Shown here one piece after another: positions 56,993 to 64,000 of a DNA stretch of 64,000 nucleotides. The stretch is from CAUZIR01 sp034421295 (GTDB taxonomy: Bacteria > Chloroflexota > Dehalococcoidia > Lucifugimonadales > UBA2962). The notes under the pieces are model-generated. The model had not been told where the DNA came from, did not search any database, and saw only the letters and a list, made by a program, of their open reading frames with translations. The translations under genes were made by a program, and so were the position numbers. Location: NCBI GenBank assembly GCA_034421295.1, contig DAOUKM010000019.1, positions 248,001-312,000 on the forward strand. Reading direction: 5' to 3'. Every line of letters begins with the position of its first letter. The first letter of the stretch is position 1.

Positions 56993-58285
56993 TTGCTCCA
57001 CAGCGTCATATTCATCGCGGCGCTCCTCGTGACCATGGCCGCCGCCGCATGCAGCTCCCAGCCCGGCTCCAGCGCAGAGGCTACTGCGACGGCGGCATGG
57101 AGATTCACGATTGTGCCGGCCGCCACGCCCACGCCCGCGCCAACTCCGAATCTCGAGCCGGTCGCCACCGTCGAGCAGTCACAGGTCAAACTGGGTCCGG
57201 GCTTCGAACTGGCCGGCCGGCTCTCTCAGGGTCGTTGGGGCCTTACGGCTACTCTCCTTACGGGAGGCGAGGTGGTGATAGTAGGAGGACAGGAGCGCAT
57301 TAGCTTCAGGCGCACCTCGCCCATGGAGGCCGAAGTTCTGTCCACCGGCGGCTCGGAGTGGGTCAAGACTGAACCCCTGGCATTTCAGCGTAGTTTTCAC
57401 ACCGCCACGCTCCTAGATGATGGCAGGCTGCTGGTGGCGGGCGGCAGCGGCCGCGAGATCGTGGACGATGACCGACCCTTCTGGAGCCGGAAGGATCTCG
57501 CAACGGTAGAGATCTATGATCCCGAGACCGGCGATTGGTCGAACGCCTCGTCCATGCGCACAGCCAGGCAGGGTGCACGCGCCGCCCTGCTGGGGGACGG
57601 TATGGTCCTGGTGGTCGGGGGAACGTCCGGCTTTAGCGTCATTAGCGATGCCGAGCTGTACGACTACTCGACAGACAGGTGGGGGAGAGCGGCCTCGATG
57701 TCCGTACCCAGACGGTTCCACACGGCGACGCTGCTATCCAGCGGACGGGTGCTGGTGGTAGGAGGGGAAACGCAGGAAGCGGCCCTATCTTCGGCCGAGA
57801 TATACGATCCGGAGACCGACTCGTGGACCGCCACATCCGATATGACCAGGCCCAGGTCCGGGCACGCGGCCACGCTGCTCGATGACGGCAGGATCATGGT
57901 TGTGGGGGGATCTGACCTGGGGGTCTCCGAAGCGCTCGGCCCCGAGACCACCGCCGAGGTGTACGACCCGGTCGCTGGTTCCTGGACTGTAGTTGCGACA
58001 GGTCTTCAGCCGCGGCGGGGCCACGAGGTGGTAACGATCCCCGACGGCCGCGTGCTGGTCATCGGCGGCGAGGATCTGGTGGGTCTGCCGGTGACGGTGA
58101 TGGAGATCTACGATCCCTTCTCCGGCCAATGGGGATTCGCTGGGTCGCTGCCCGACGAGCGCAGTCAGCTGGCGGTGGTAGTGATGCCCGACGACAGCGT
58201 GCTGATCGTCGGCGGTGGGACCGCCATAGGCTTTGGAAGCTTCCCGGACTACGCCCTGCGCTTCAGAGTCCCCGAAGAGCGCTAG
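56993..58285 (+). CDS. Kelch-repeat lipoprotein 1
   Basis: About 430-residue exported lipoprotein. Start taken at TTG 56993, because the lipoprotein signal (LHSVIFIAALLVTMAAAAC) follows; no ATG fits, so the start is uncertain. After the Cys and a Thr/Pro-rich linker come six or so Kelch repeats, each carrying the RxxHTATLLxDGRxLVxGG core (HTATLLDDGRLLVAGG, RARRxGxAALLGDGMVLVVGG, HAATLLDDGRIMVVGG). Such repeats build a beta-propeller used for protein or glycan binding. It directly follows PTE-6, and could share its transcript; the link in function is unknown. Confidence 0.85.
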   Translation: MLHSVIFIAALLVTMAAAACSSQPGSSAEATATAAWRFTIVPAATPTPAPTPNLEPVATVEQSQVKLGPGFELAGRLSQGRWGLTATLLTGGEVVIVGGQERISFRRTSPMEAEVLSTGGSEWVKTEPLAFQRSFHTATLLDDGRLLVAGGSGREIVDDDRPFWSRKDLATVEIYDPETGDWSNASSMRTARQGARAALLGDGMVLVVGGTSGFSVISDAELYDYSTDRWGRAASMSVPRRFHTATLLSSGRVLVVGGETQEAALSSAEIYDPETDSWTATSDMTRPRSGHAATLLDDGRIMVVGGSDLGVSEALGPETTAEVYDPVAGSWTVVATGLQPRRGHEVVTIPDGRVLVIGGEDLVGLPVTVMEIYDPFSGQWGFAGSLPDERSQLAVVVMPDDSVLIVGGGTAIGFGSFPDYALRFRVPEER

Positions 58286-58333
58286 CATCCGGGACTTGGG
58301 CAGGTGTCCCGCGGAGCCGGTCGCCTTCTCATT

Positions 58334-58744
58334 TCAAACGATTCTGAAATCGCGCTCCAGGATGTTGCCGTCGGGAGAGATCCTGTACAGACGGACTTCT
58401 GGCTCCTGCTCGTCCTGCAGGGAGACGAGCAGGTAGTAGGGATCCAGCCACCCGCTCTCCAGGGCCATGCGAACGTCTGTGGAGGACGGGTAGGGGCTGC
58501 TGTGGGTGTGGGAATGGTAAAAGACGATCAGGTTCAGCCCCTGCATTTCGGCGTCCCTGTCCGCGTTCAGGAACTCCTGCGGATCCATGAGGTAGCGAAA
58601 CGGGCTCTTGGCCGTGTTCGTAATTCGATACCCCCGAACGGCGGTGGAGTCTACGCCGGCGATTACGCCGCAGCACTCGTTCGGGTTCTCCGCCAATGCG
58701 TGGGTGATCAGGTCGTCGATCACCGCGCGTGGAAATTTAAGCAC
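58334..58744 (-). CDS. JAMM/MPN+ domain metalloprotease
   Basis: 136-residue stand-alone JAB/MPN+ protein. The JAMM motif is complete: Glu in NECCGVIAG, then HSHTHSSPYPSSTD, with HxH, seven residues, Ser, two residues and Asp exactly as required for zinc-dependent isopeptidases. Bacterial members cleave ubiquitin-like proteins of the MoaD/ThiS/TtuB type from targets or process related tails, or remove cysteine from thiocarboxylates. A TtuB-like protein lies at the other end of this window. The start is GTG 58744. It ends 48 bp from the convergent Kelch gene. Confidence 0.88.
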   Translation of the reverse strand: MLKFPRAVIDDLITHALAENPNECCGVIAGVDSTAVRGYRITNTAKSPFRYLMDPQEFLNADRDAEMQGLNLIVFYHSHTHSSPYPSSTDVRMALESGWLDPYYLLVSLQDEQEPEVRLYRISPDGNILERDFRIV

Positions 58745-58792
58745 GCGGCTACCGGTGCCTGAAAATACCGGGCGACTGCCTCAAGAACGGGG

Positions 58793-59530
58793 CTACGTAC
58801 GTATCGGCGGGCCGGCGCTCAGGTCGCCTGAGGCCAGACCTTCTGCCGCCCTGATCACCATGCCGGCGGCGTATTCTAGACCGACTGCGCTGGTGTTGAT
58901 GTAGAAGTGGAATTGTCGGACGTCCTCGGGATTGTCTAGCTGGAAAAAGCGCTTGAAATGATACTCTCTTGCGCGGTCCCGGTCGGTGATGACCGCGATA
59001 GCCTCGTCCCTGCCGATGCTGTCGCGCTCCTTTATGCGGGCGACCCGGTCCTCGTACTCGGCCGCCACCCCTATCCGAAGAACCCTCGGGTCATCCTTGA
59101 GGATGTACGATCCGGTCCGCCCGACGATGACCACGTTGTCGGAGGATGCCAGGTCATTGAATACGCTCCGAAGGCCCTCCAGATAGGCCTCATCTTCGAC
59201 CTCGTGGCCCTTGGTTATCGTCGGCTGAGGGAGGTCTTCGTATTCCTGGGTCAGAAATGCGACGGCACCGGGGCCGAAGTAGGGGTCCCCCCCTGCGCCG
59301 CTTACGGCCGATCTCTCCAGTATGCGCTGAATCAACCTTGAGAAGCGCTCGCCCCTGGTGGGGGGACGCTCCTCGCGCTCGAGCAGGGCCTCCACCGTGG
59401 CGCCGACCTCTTTGGCCGCTCCGGTCAGGATGAGGCGGTCCACGTAGTCGGCCCCCAGCCTTTCGGCCACCATCTGGCCCAGCTGTCTTCCGCCGCATCC
59501 TGTAAGCCCGCCCATCGTTATTACGGCCAT
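58793..59530 (-). CDS. Cytidylate kinase-like P-loop protein
   Basis: 245 residues, of the cytidylate-kinase-like family (PF13189). The N-terminus AVITMGGLTGCGGRQLG is the family's variant P-loop, where the usual GKS/T is GGxxL; DYVDRLIL and IVGRTGSYILKDDP (with the Arg/Asp segments of the NMP site) follow, then RVARIKERDSIGRDEAIA. These proteins are common near nucleotide genes, but their substrate is unestablished. ATG 59530 is preferred to GTG 59536. The 145-bp gap upstream holds no gene. Confidence 0.8.
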   Translation of the reverse strand: MAVITMGGLTGCGGRQLGQMVAERLGADYVDRLILTGAAKEVGATVEALLEREERPPTRGERFSRLIQRILERSAVSGAGGDPYFGPGAVAFLTQEYEDLPQPTITKGHEVEDEAYLEGLRSVFNDLASSDNVVIVGRTGSYILKDDPRVLRIGVAAEYEDRVARIKERDSIGRDEAIAVITDRDRAREYHFKRFFQLDNPEDVRQFHFYINTSAVGLEYAAGMVIRAAEGLASGDLSAGPPIRT

Positions 59531-59675
59531 GGCCACATCCTCGCGCCTAACCGCCGGACCGAATCAGTCAGCATCCAATGCCGTAACGGACCCGCGGATG
59601 AAGGGTTATCAAGGGGTGCTAAATGGTGACAGCGGCCTTTGTTCAATGTCAACCTCGTACCGGTGCCAGGCCCTG

Positions 59676-60188
59676 TCAGACGGCGACCATGTTGTGGACC
59701 GGCCACCTCGAGAGTCGCTGACGGCCTCCCAGCGACTCCAGTTCCACGAGAACGCCCAGTTCAGCCACATCACTGCCCGCGCTCTCCACAAGCTCGGCGG
59801 TGGCAGCCAGGGTCCCGCCGGTCGCAAGCAGATCGTCTATTACGGCCACCCTGCGGCCCTCCGGGATGGCGTCGATGTGCATCTCCATCACGTTGCGACC
59901 GTACTCGAGTTCGTAGGCCACCGAACGGGTGCCAAACGGCAATTTGCCCTGCTTTCGCACGGGAATAAGTGGCAGGGCGAGACGATAGGCGACAGGAGCC
60001 GCGAGCAGAAAGCCGCGGGCGTCGATGCCTACCACCGCATCCACGGCGGCGCATCTGTAGCGCTCGACGAAGTGATCCACAACCAGCGAGAAAGCGTCGG
60101 GACAGGAGAGAACCGGTGTGATGTCCCGAAACAGTATGCCGGGCTCGGGAAAGTCCGGGATCTCCCGTATCAGGGCTTTGATGTCCAT
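59676..60188 (-). CDS. apt: Adenine phosphoribosyltransferase
   Basis: 170-residue Apt, which makes AMP from adenine and PRPP. IREIPDFPEPGILFRDITPVL is the N-terminal signature (shown in parts: IPDFPEPGI, FRDITP), GIDARGF follows, and the PRPP-binding loop is VAVIDDLLATGGT. The start is taken at ATG 60188 (MDIKAL), with ATG 60194 an alternative; a TATACC box 4-6 nt before the latter hints at leaderless initiation. Divergent from the ABM protein 2 gene. Confidence 0.93.
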   Translation of the reverse strand: MDIKALIREIPDFPEPGILFRDITPVLSCPDAFSLVVDHFVERYRCAAVDAVVGIDARGFLLAAPVAYRLALPLIPVRKQGKLPFGTRSVAYELEYGRNVMEMHIDAIPEGRRVAVIDDLLATGGTLAATAELVESAGSDVAELGVLVELESLGGRQRLSRWPVHNMVAV

Positions 60189-60271
60189 GGCCATAGATGG
60201 TATATCAGCCAGACGATGGGTCGCCGCAGGTCGTGGCTTACCCCAGCTGCCAGTACCTATTAGGGGGAGAC

Positions 60272-60607
60272 ATGTTTGCAATATTCGTAACGATCGACAT
60301 AAGGGAAGGGTTCAGGGATCGATTCGTCCAGGAAAGCTACGGTGACGCGCGAGGCTCTGTGGGGGATGAGCCCGGGTGCTTTCGATTCGACATCTCGCAG
60401 GATCCGGACAATCCCGACCGCTTCTATCTTTACGAGGTATACGCCGACGAAGCGGCCTTTCAGGCGCACCAGACCTATCCGCACTACCTTGCCTGGAGGT
60501 CCGCCGTGGAGGATTGGTTCGATGGCGATCCCCAGCTCGTACGCATGGAAACCCTGTTCCCGTCGGATGATGGCTGGCGCGCCCAGAAACCACATCTTCT
60601 GGACTGA
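60272..60607 (+). CDS. ABM-domain protein 2 (LsrG-like)
   Basis: 111-residue ferredoxin-like barrel protein. ATG 60272 follows GGGGGAGA. Typical ABM elements: FAIFVTIDIREGFRDRF, EPGCFRFDISQDPDNP, and FYLYEVYADEAAFQAHQ (the ExY...AHxxxxH set), then HYLAWRSAVEDWF. LsrG-like members degrade autoinducer-2 phosphate, but many are of unknown role. It is not close to ABM protein 1 in sequence. Single gene, divergent from apt. Confidence 0.85.
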   Translation: MFAIFVTIDIREGFRDRFVQESYGDARGSVGDEPGCFRFDISQDPDNPDRFYLYEVYADEAAFQAHQTYPHYLAWRSAVEDWFDGDPQLVRMETLFPSDDGWRAQKPHLLD

Positions 60608-60766
60608 TTGCCCGCCAGAACGGGCCGTCTCCCCCGCCGGGCGGCGGCCGAGATGAAGGGCCAGGGCCGGATCCTGCGGAGCCGGGCCGCTAGAGGGCCA
60701 CTATCCGCTGGCTGCGGTCAGCCGAGAAGGGCGCTTGGGACGAGGAAACCCGCCGGATCCCCGGCC

Positions 60767-62410
60767 CTATTCCATGCGAGAGCCGCCCCAGGCCGGTGAC
60801 GCGCCGGCGGCGGTCGGCTCGACTATGACGTCTACCACGGCGGGGCGCCCCGAAGAGAATGCACGTTCCAGGGCAGGGGTTATCTCATCTGGGTCCTCGA
60901 TCCTCTCCCCGTGACAGCCAAGGGACTTGGCCATCTCGTGGAATGCGGTAAAGCCAAGCTCGCGGCCCGGCTTGCGTGTATACGGGGTACGTGCGGTCCA
61001 GCCCGCGTTATTGGCAACGACGGTGACGACCGGCAGATTGAATCGCACCAGTGTGTCGAGCTCCATGGCGTTCATGCCCATTGAACCGTCCCCGTGCAGC
61101 ACCAGGACCTGCTTATCCGGCTTGGCCAGCTTGGCACCGATCCCGTAGGGAAGGCCTACCCCCATCGTGCCGGTCACCCCGGAATTGAGGCGGTGCCCTG
61201 GTATATAGGTGCTGATGGACTGCCGTCCAAAGTGGAGTATCTCGTTTCCGTCCACAGAGACGATCGCGTCTCGGTCTAGGAAGCTGTTGATCTCGTTGCA
61301 GAGCCGGAGTGGATGTATGGGGGTCTGAGGCGAGGTGAGCAGGGACTGCATCTGGGCCGCCTTCGATTCCTGGTATTCGGACAGCCTGGCGATCCAGGGC
61401 GACTCACGCCGACCGGCAAACTCGTGACCGCGTGCCTCGGCCGCGTCGGCCAGCTGTCCCAGGGCCATCCGGGCGTCGGCGACGATTCCGAGGTCGCAGT
61501 CCCGATTGTGGCCGACCTCTGAGGCGTCGATGTCGATCTGGATGATCTTTGCGTCCCGGGCAAAGCGGCCCCCGTACTGCATCATCCAGTTGAGCCGGGT
61601 GCCCACAACGAACACCAGGTCCGCCTCTCGCATCGCTGTGCTGCGTGCCGCAGGGAACGAGACGGGATGGTCCTCGGGCGCCAGGCCCCGGGACATCGGA
61701 GCGGTGTAGAACGGGGTACTGGTCAGGTCGACGAACCGCTCGAACTCCGATGCGCCTTCCGAGAAAAAGACTCCGCCACCGGCAAAGATGATGGGCCGCT
61801 CGGCCTCGGCCAGCATCGCGGCGGCGCGGTCGATGGCGGCGGGGTCGGCTGCCGGCCTGGACTTCGTGCGCGATCTGCTAGGTCTGATCGCACTGCCCTC
61901 CTCGATCTCCTCGTATAGCACGTCGGCTCCGCAATCCACGTACACGGGGCCCGGCCTGCCGGAGGAGGCCTGCCGGAAGGCGGTGCTCACTATCTCCGGG
62001 TAGCGTTCCGCCCGGGTGGGCTGGTGGACGTACTTGCACAGGGGCTCGAAGATTCCGACCTGGTCGACCTCTTGGAAGGCCTCGCGACCTATCTCGTGGA
62101 CCGGGCCCGCGCCACCAAGAATCACCATCGGGGCGCAGTCGATCGAGGCCGTGTAGGCTCCGGTGAGCAGGTTGAGCGTTCCCGGCCCGGAAGCCGCAGT
62201 GCATACCCCCGGCCTGCCGGTCACACGGGCGTAGGCATGCGCCGCAAAGGCGGCGGCCTGCTCGTGGCGAAAGTCAACGGTCTTGATGCCGAGATCCTGC
62301 GCCGCCATCACGATATCGAAGTTTGGACCGCCCATCAGGTAGAAGAGGACCGATACGCCCTCTTCCTTCAGGGTCCGGGCCACCAGGTAGCTTCCGGTTA
62401 CCGTGCCCAT
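60767..62410 (-). CDS. ThDP-dependent enzyme, acetolactate synthase-like
   Basis: 547-residue three-domain ThDP protein. The catalytic Glu lies in FRHEQAAAFAAHAYAR, the middle (FAD-like) domain runs about 190-320, and the ThDP/Mg motif is GDGSMGMNAMELDTL...NNAGW near residue 440. The pattern fits the large-subunit-like proteins (AHAS-like, glyoxylate carboligase, benzoylformate decarboxylase group). No small regulatory subunit or ilvC is nearby, so acetolactate synthesis for branched-chain amino acids is not certain; a catabolic carboligase or decarboxylase fits equally. ATG 62410 follows GGAGGAG; the TTG before it is rejected. Confidence 0.87.
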   Translation of the reverse strand: MGTVTGSYLVARTLKEEGVSVLFYLMGGPNFDIVMAAQDLGIKTVDFRHEQAAAFAAHAYARVTGRPGVCTAASGPGTLNLLTGAYTASIDCAPMVILGGAGPVHEIGREAFQEVDQVGIFEPLCKYVHQPTRAERYPEIVSTAFRQASSGRPGPVYVDCGADVLYEEIEEGSAIRPSRSRTKSRPAADPAAIDRAAAMLAEAERPIIFAGGGVFFSEGASEFERFVDLTSTPFYTAPMSRGLAPEDHPVSFPAARSTAMREADLVFVVGTRLNWMMQYGGRFARDAKIIQIDIDASEVGHNRDCDLGIVADARMALGQLADAAEARGHEFAGRRESPWIARLSEYQESKAAQMQSLLTSPQTPIHPLRLCNEINSFLDRDAIVSVDGNEILHFGRQSISTYIPGHRLNSGVTGTMGVGLPYGIGAKLAKPDKQVLVLHGDGSMGMNAMELDTLVRFNLPVVTVVANNAGWTARTPYTRKPGRELGFTAFHEMAKSLGCHGERIEDPDEITPALERAFSSGRPAVVDVIVEPTAAGASPAWGGSRME

Positions 62411-62592
62411 GGACTCCTCCAAGTCGCCAAAGTGGAGGCCAGATTAACACAGAGGCCCTCAAGGGCCGTACCGTGCGGAGCGCGGGCAAAGTCCTGCTTA
62501 CATGCGTTAGACTTACCGCCCCACACCCGCTACAGAACGTCAATCAGGACCGCTCGTCCGCCCACTTGGTCGGACCCTTCCGGGAGGTGTTT

Positions 62593-63783
62593 ATGCGCAG
62601 GCTGGCTGCACTGATCTTGATTATGGCTTTCGTCCTGGCCGCCCTGGCCTGTAGCAGCAGTCCCGCGGCTCCATCTTCCCAGGAGGCCGGCGAGGTTGTC
62701 ACCGACGCCGGAGGGGAGGTTGAGACGGCCGGTGTGACCACCCCGGCCGGACCGGGCAGGTTCGTCGCAACGGACAAGATGGTGGACGCGCGTGGCTACC
62801 ACGCCGCCGTCAAGCTTGCGGACGGCAGGGTAATGGCCATCGCCGGCAAGAGCCGGGGCGGGGCCTCGGCCTGGAAGCCGTCGTCGATCGAGGCCACCGC
62901 GATCTACGATCCCTCCACTGGGAAGTGGACGGACTCGGCGCTGCTTTCCACCGTTCGCGAGCACCCGACCGGCCACCTGCTTCAGGACGGGCGGATCATA
63001 GTCATAGGGGGCTCAGCTGTTCGCCAGGAGCCGCTCGCCTCGGTTGAGGTCTACGACGTTGCGGCCGACAGCTGGACGGAGGTGGCCCCAATGTCCGCCC
63101 AACGCTGGCGACACGCCTCGGTGGTTCTCGACGACGGCAGGGTGCTGGTGGTAGGTGGCGAAGAGCAGGATCTCGTGCTGGTGGCCGAGGCCGAGATCTG
63201 GGACCCGGTAAGCGACGCCTGGACGGAAGCCGGTTCCCTGACGGATGCGCGGGCCCTTCATACAGCCACGCTCCTGGCGGATGGAAGGGTGCTCGTAGTC
63301 GGCGGGGGCAAGCGCGAGTCTCCATACCTGAAGACCACTGAGATCTTCGACCCGCAGACGGGTGAGTGGACCCAGGCGGCGCCGACGCAGGTTGCTCATT
63401 CGGCACACACGGCAACGCTCCTGTCAGACGGCCGTGTGCTGGTGACCGGTGGCAAGGGCAAGGTGACCCTGACCGAGCTGTACGATCCCGAAGCCGATGC
63501 ATGGACCAGCGCGGGCGAGCTGTCGGAGTGGCGGGCTGAGCATGCCGCGGTGCTGCTCTCAGACGGGCGCGTGCTAGTGACCGGTGGTATCGGCAAGGTC
63601 GCGACAACGGATATCTTCGATCCGCAGACGGACGAGTGGTCCGAAGGCGCGAACATGGTCGAGACCCGCTACGCACACAGCATGACCCGGCTCGACGACG
63701 GGCGGGTCCTGGTGATCGGTGGGAATTCAACCGACGGCGACCAGAGGGGCGTAACCACGGAGGTCGAACTGTGGGAGCCGTAG
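62593..63783 (+). CDS. Kelch-repeat lipoprotein 2
   Basis: 396-residue exported lipoprotein, with ATG 62593 5 nt after GGGAGGT. Signal peptide ends ALAC. A Ser/Ala/Gly linker follows (to about residue 55), then six Kelch repeats with the core RxxHTATLLxDGRVLVxGG (HTATLLADGRVLVVGG, HTATLLSDGRVLVTGG, HAAVLLSDGRVLVTGG). It is clearly related to Kelch lipoprotein 1 and shares the same layout. A six-bladed propeller is predicted. Its function is unknown; partner binding at the cell surface is the usual role. Confidence 0.88.
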   Translation: MRRLAALILIMAFVLAALACSSSPAAPSSQEAGEVVTDAGGEVETAGVTTPAGPGRFVATDKMVDARGYHAAVKLADGRVMAIAGKSRGGASAWKPSSIEATAIYDPSTGKWTDSALLSTVREHPTGHLLQDGRIIVIGGSAVRQEPLASVEVYDVAADSWTEVAPMSAQRWRHASVVLDDGRVLVVGGEEQDLVLVAEAEIWDPVSDAWTEAGSLTDARALHTATLLADGRVLVVGGGKRESPYLKTTEIFDPQTGEWTQAAPTQVAHSAHTATLLSDGRVLVTGGKGKVTLTELYDPEADAWTSAGELSEWRAEHAAVLLSDGRVLVTGGIGKVATTDIFDPQTDEWSEGANMVETRYAHSMTRLDDGRVLVIGGNSTDGDQRGVTTEVELWEP

Positions 63784-64000
63784 GATGGGCCGCAGGTCTT
63801 GGATTCGCGCACGGCTCCAGGGGTGCGTTTAGCGTAGCTTGACGTAGGCCGTCCCGCCCGAAAGACCCGCCTAAACGGTCCATTGTTGCGTGTCAAAAAT
63901 GTCTGTTATACTGGGCGCGGTTTCCGGCCCTATATGGGCCTGCAACGGCGGTAAGGGGTGTTAGCCAACTCTTCCGATGTGTTTCGGGAGGGCACCTTTG
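63784..64000. other. Right-edge region: promoter and leader of a gene beyond the window
   Basis: No open frame of note. An extended -10 promoter occurs (see 63883-63912), followed by a leader with the hairpin GGCCC-TATAT-GGGCC (63926-63940) and, near the edge, GGGAGGG at about 63988, which looks like a ribosome-binding site for a gene that starts beyond 64000. Confidence 0.45.
63883..63912 (+). promoter_or_regulatory. Promoter TTGTTG-18-TATACT with extended -10
   Basis: TTGTTG (63883-63888), 18-bp spacer, TGT then TATACT (63904-63912). The TATACTGGGC sequence recurs before the second class IV aminotransferase (4238-4247). It would drive the gene at the right edge. Confidence 0.55.

Noticed and set aside
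1..64000. tRNA, rRNA, CRISPR arrays, insertion sequences, prophage or defence genes
   Set aside because: Reading for T-loop-like motifs, repeat-spacer arrays, transposase or integrase proteins and nuclease operons gave nothing convincing; only the PD-(D/E)XK-like fusion recalls a nuclease.

Overview
The window is GC-rich, densely coded bacterial chromosome with no phage, IS, CRISPR, tRNA or rRNA signal. I place it in the Chloroflexota, probably a Dehalococcoidia or SAR202-like heterotroph. The reasons are a very large PMT-like/DUF2298 membrane protein, a substrate-binding lipoprotein with a long Val/Glu repeat tether, DUF5667 behind an ECF sigma factor, a TtuA/TtuB pair and strong paralogue expansion. 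The lineage is inferred from gene content only.

Layout. 1-3.2 kb: end of a membrane protein, a propeller lipoprotein, the tRNA-thiolation pair ttuB-ttuA and an O-methyltransferase. 3.3-8.2 kb: two tandem class IV aminotransferases, an M20 peptidase, a phosphotriesterase-family (PTE) hydrolase and a polysaccharide deacetylase. 8.3-13.7 kb: two solute-binding lipoproteins without permeases, a TPR lipoprotein and a second PTE hydrolase. 13.9-18.5 kb: the 1550-residue membrane protein. 18.5-23.7 kb: flavin reductase, a stand-alone AsnC-type ligand domain, a third PTE hydrolase, a DapA-like aldolase, an MBL hydrolase and an amidohydrolase. 23.8-31 kb: a 2-oxoacid dehydrogenase cluster with one E1 alpha, two E1 beta genes and E2, then an aldo/keto reductase, an ABM protein and citrate synthase. 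31-38.8 kb: a phosphoribosyltransferase with a nuclease-like N-terminal domain, a membrane protein, PrkA, an aquaporin, an SLC13-type transporter and RimI. 38.9-44 kb: ECF sigma factor, DUF5667 protein and a heterodimeric ABC exporter. 44-54 kb: aminotransferases, acyl-CoA synthetase, glutamate dehydrogenase, SirB1-like protein, epimerase, Kbl and SDR. 54-57 kb: three tandem PTE paralogues. 57-63.8 kb: two Kelch lipoproteins around a JAMM peptidase, a cytidylate-kinase-like protein, Apt, an ABM protein and a ThDP enzyme.

Together the genes suggest a heterotroph that takes up and breaks down amino acids, lactones or esters, and oxo acids. Carbon would be fed through acyl-CoA intermediates into citrate synthase, and nitrogen collected through transaminases and glutamate dehydrogenase.

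The observations I rate highest are: (1) the middle gene of the PTE triplet has lost two metal ligands; (2) a perfect 12-bp inverted repeat carries back-to-back TATAAT boxes between the amidohydrolase and the 2-oxoacid dehydrogenase cluster; (3) the E1 beta gene is duplicated in tandem; (4) a PD-(D/E)XK-like domain is fused to a phosphoribosyltransferase; (5) a 10-bp inverted repeat overlaps the promoter of the AsnC-type gene; (6) several genes without a Shine-Dalgarno sequence have a -10-like box 5-9 nt before the start codon. No overtly new multigene system, such as a defence island or CRISPR locus, is visible.
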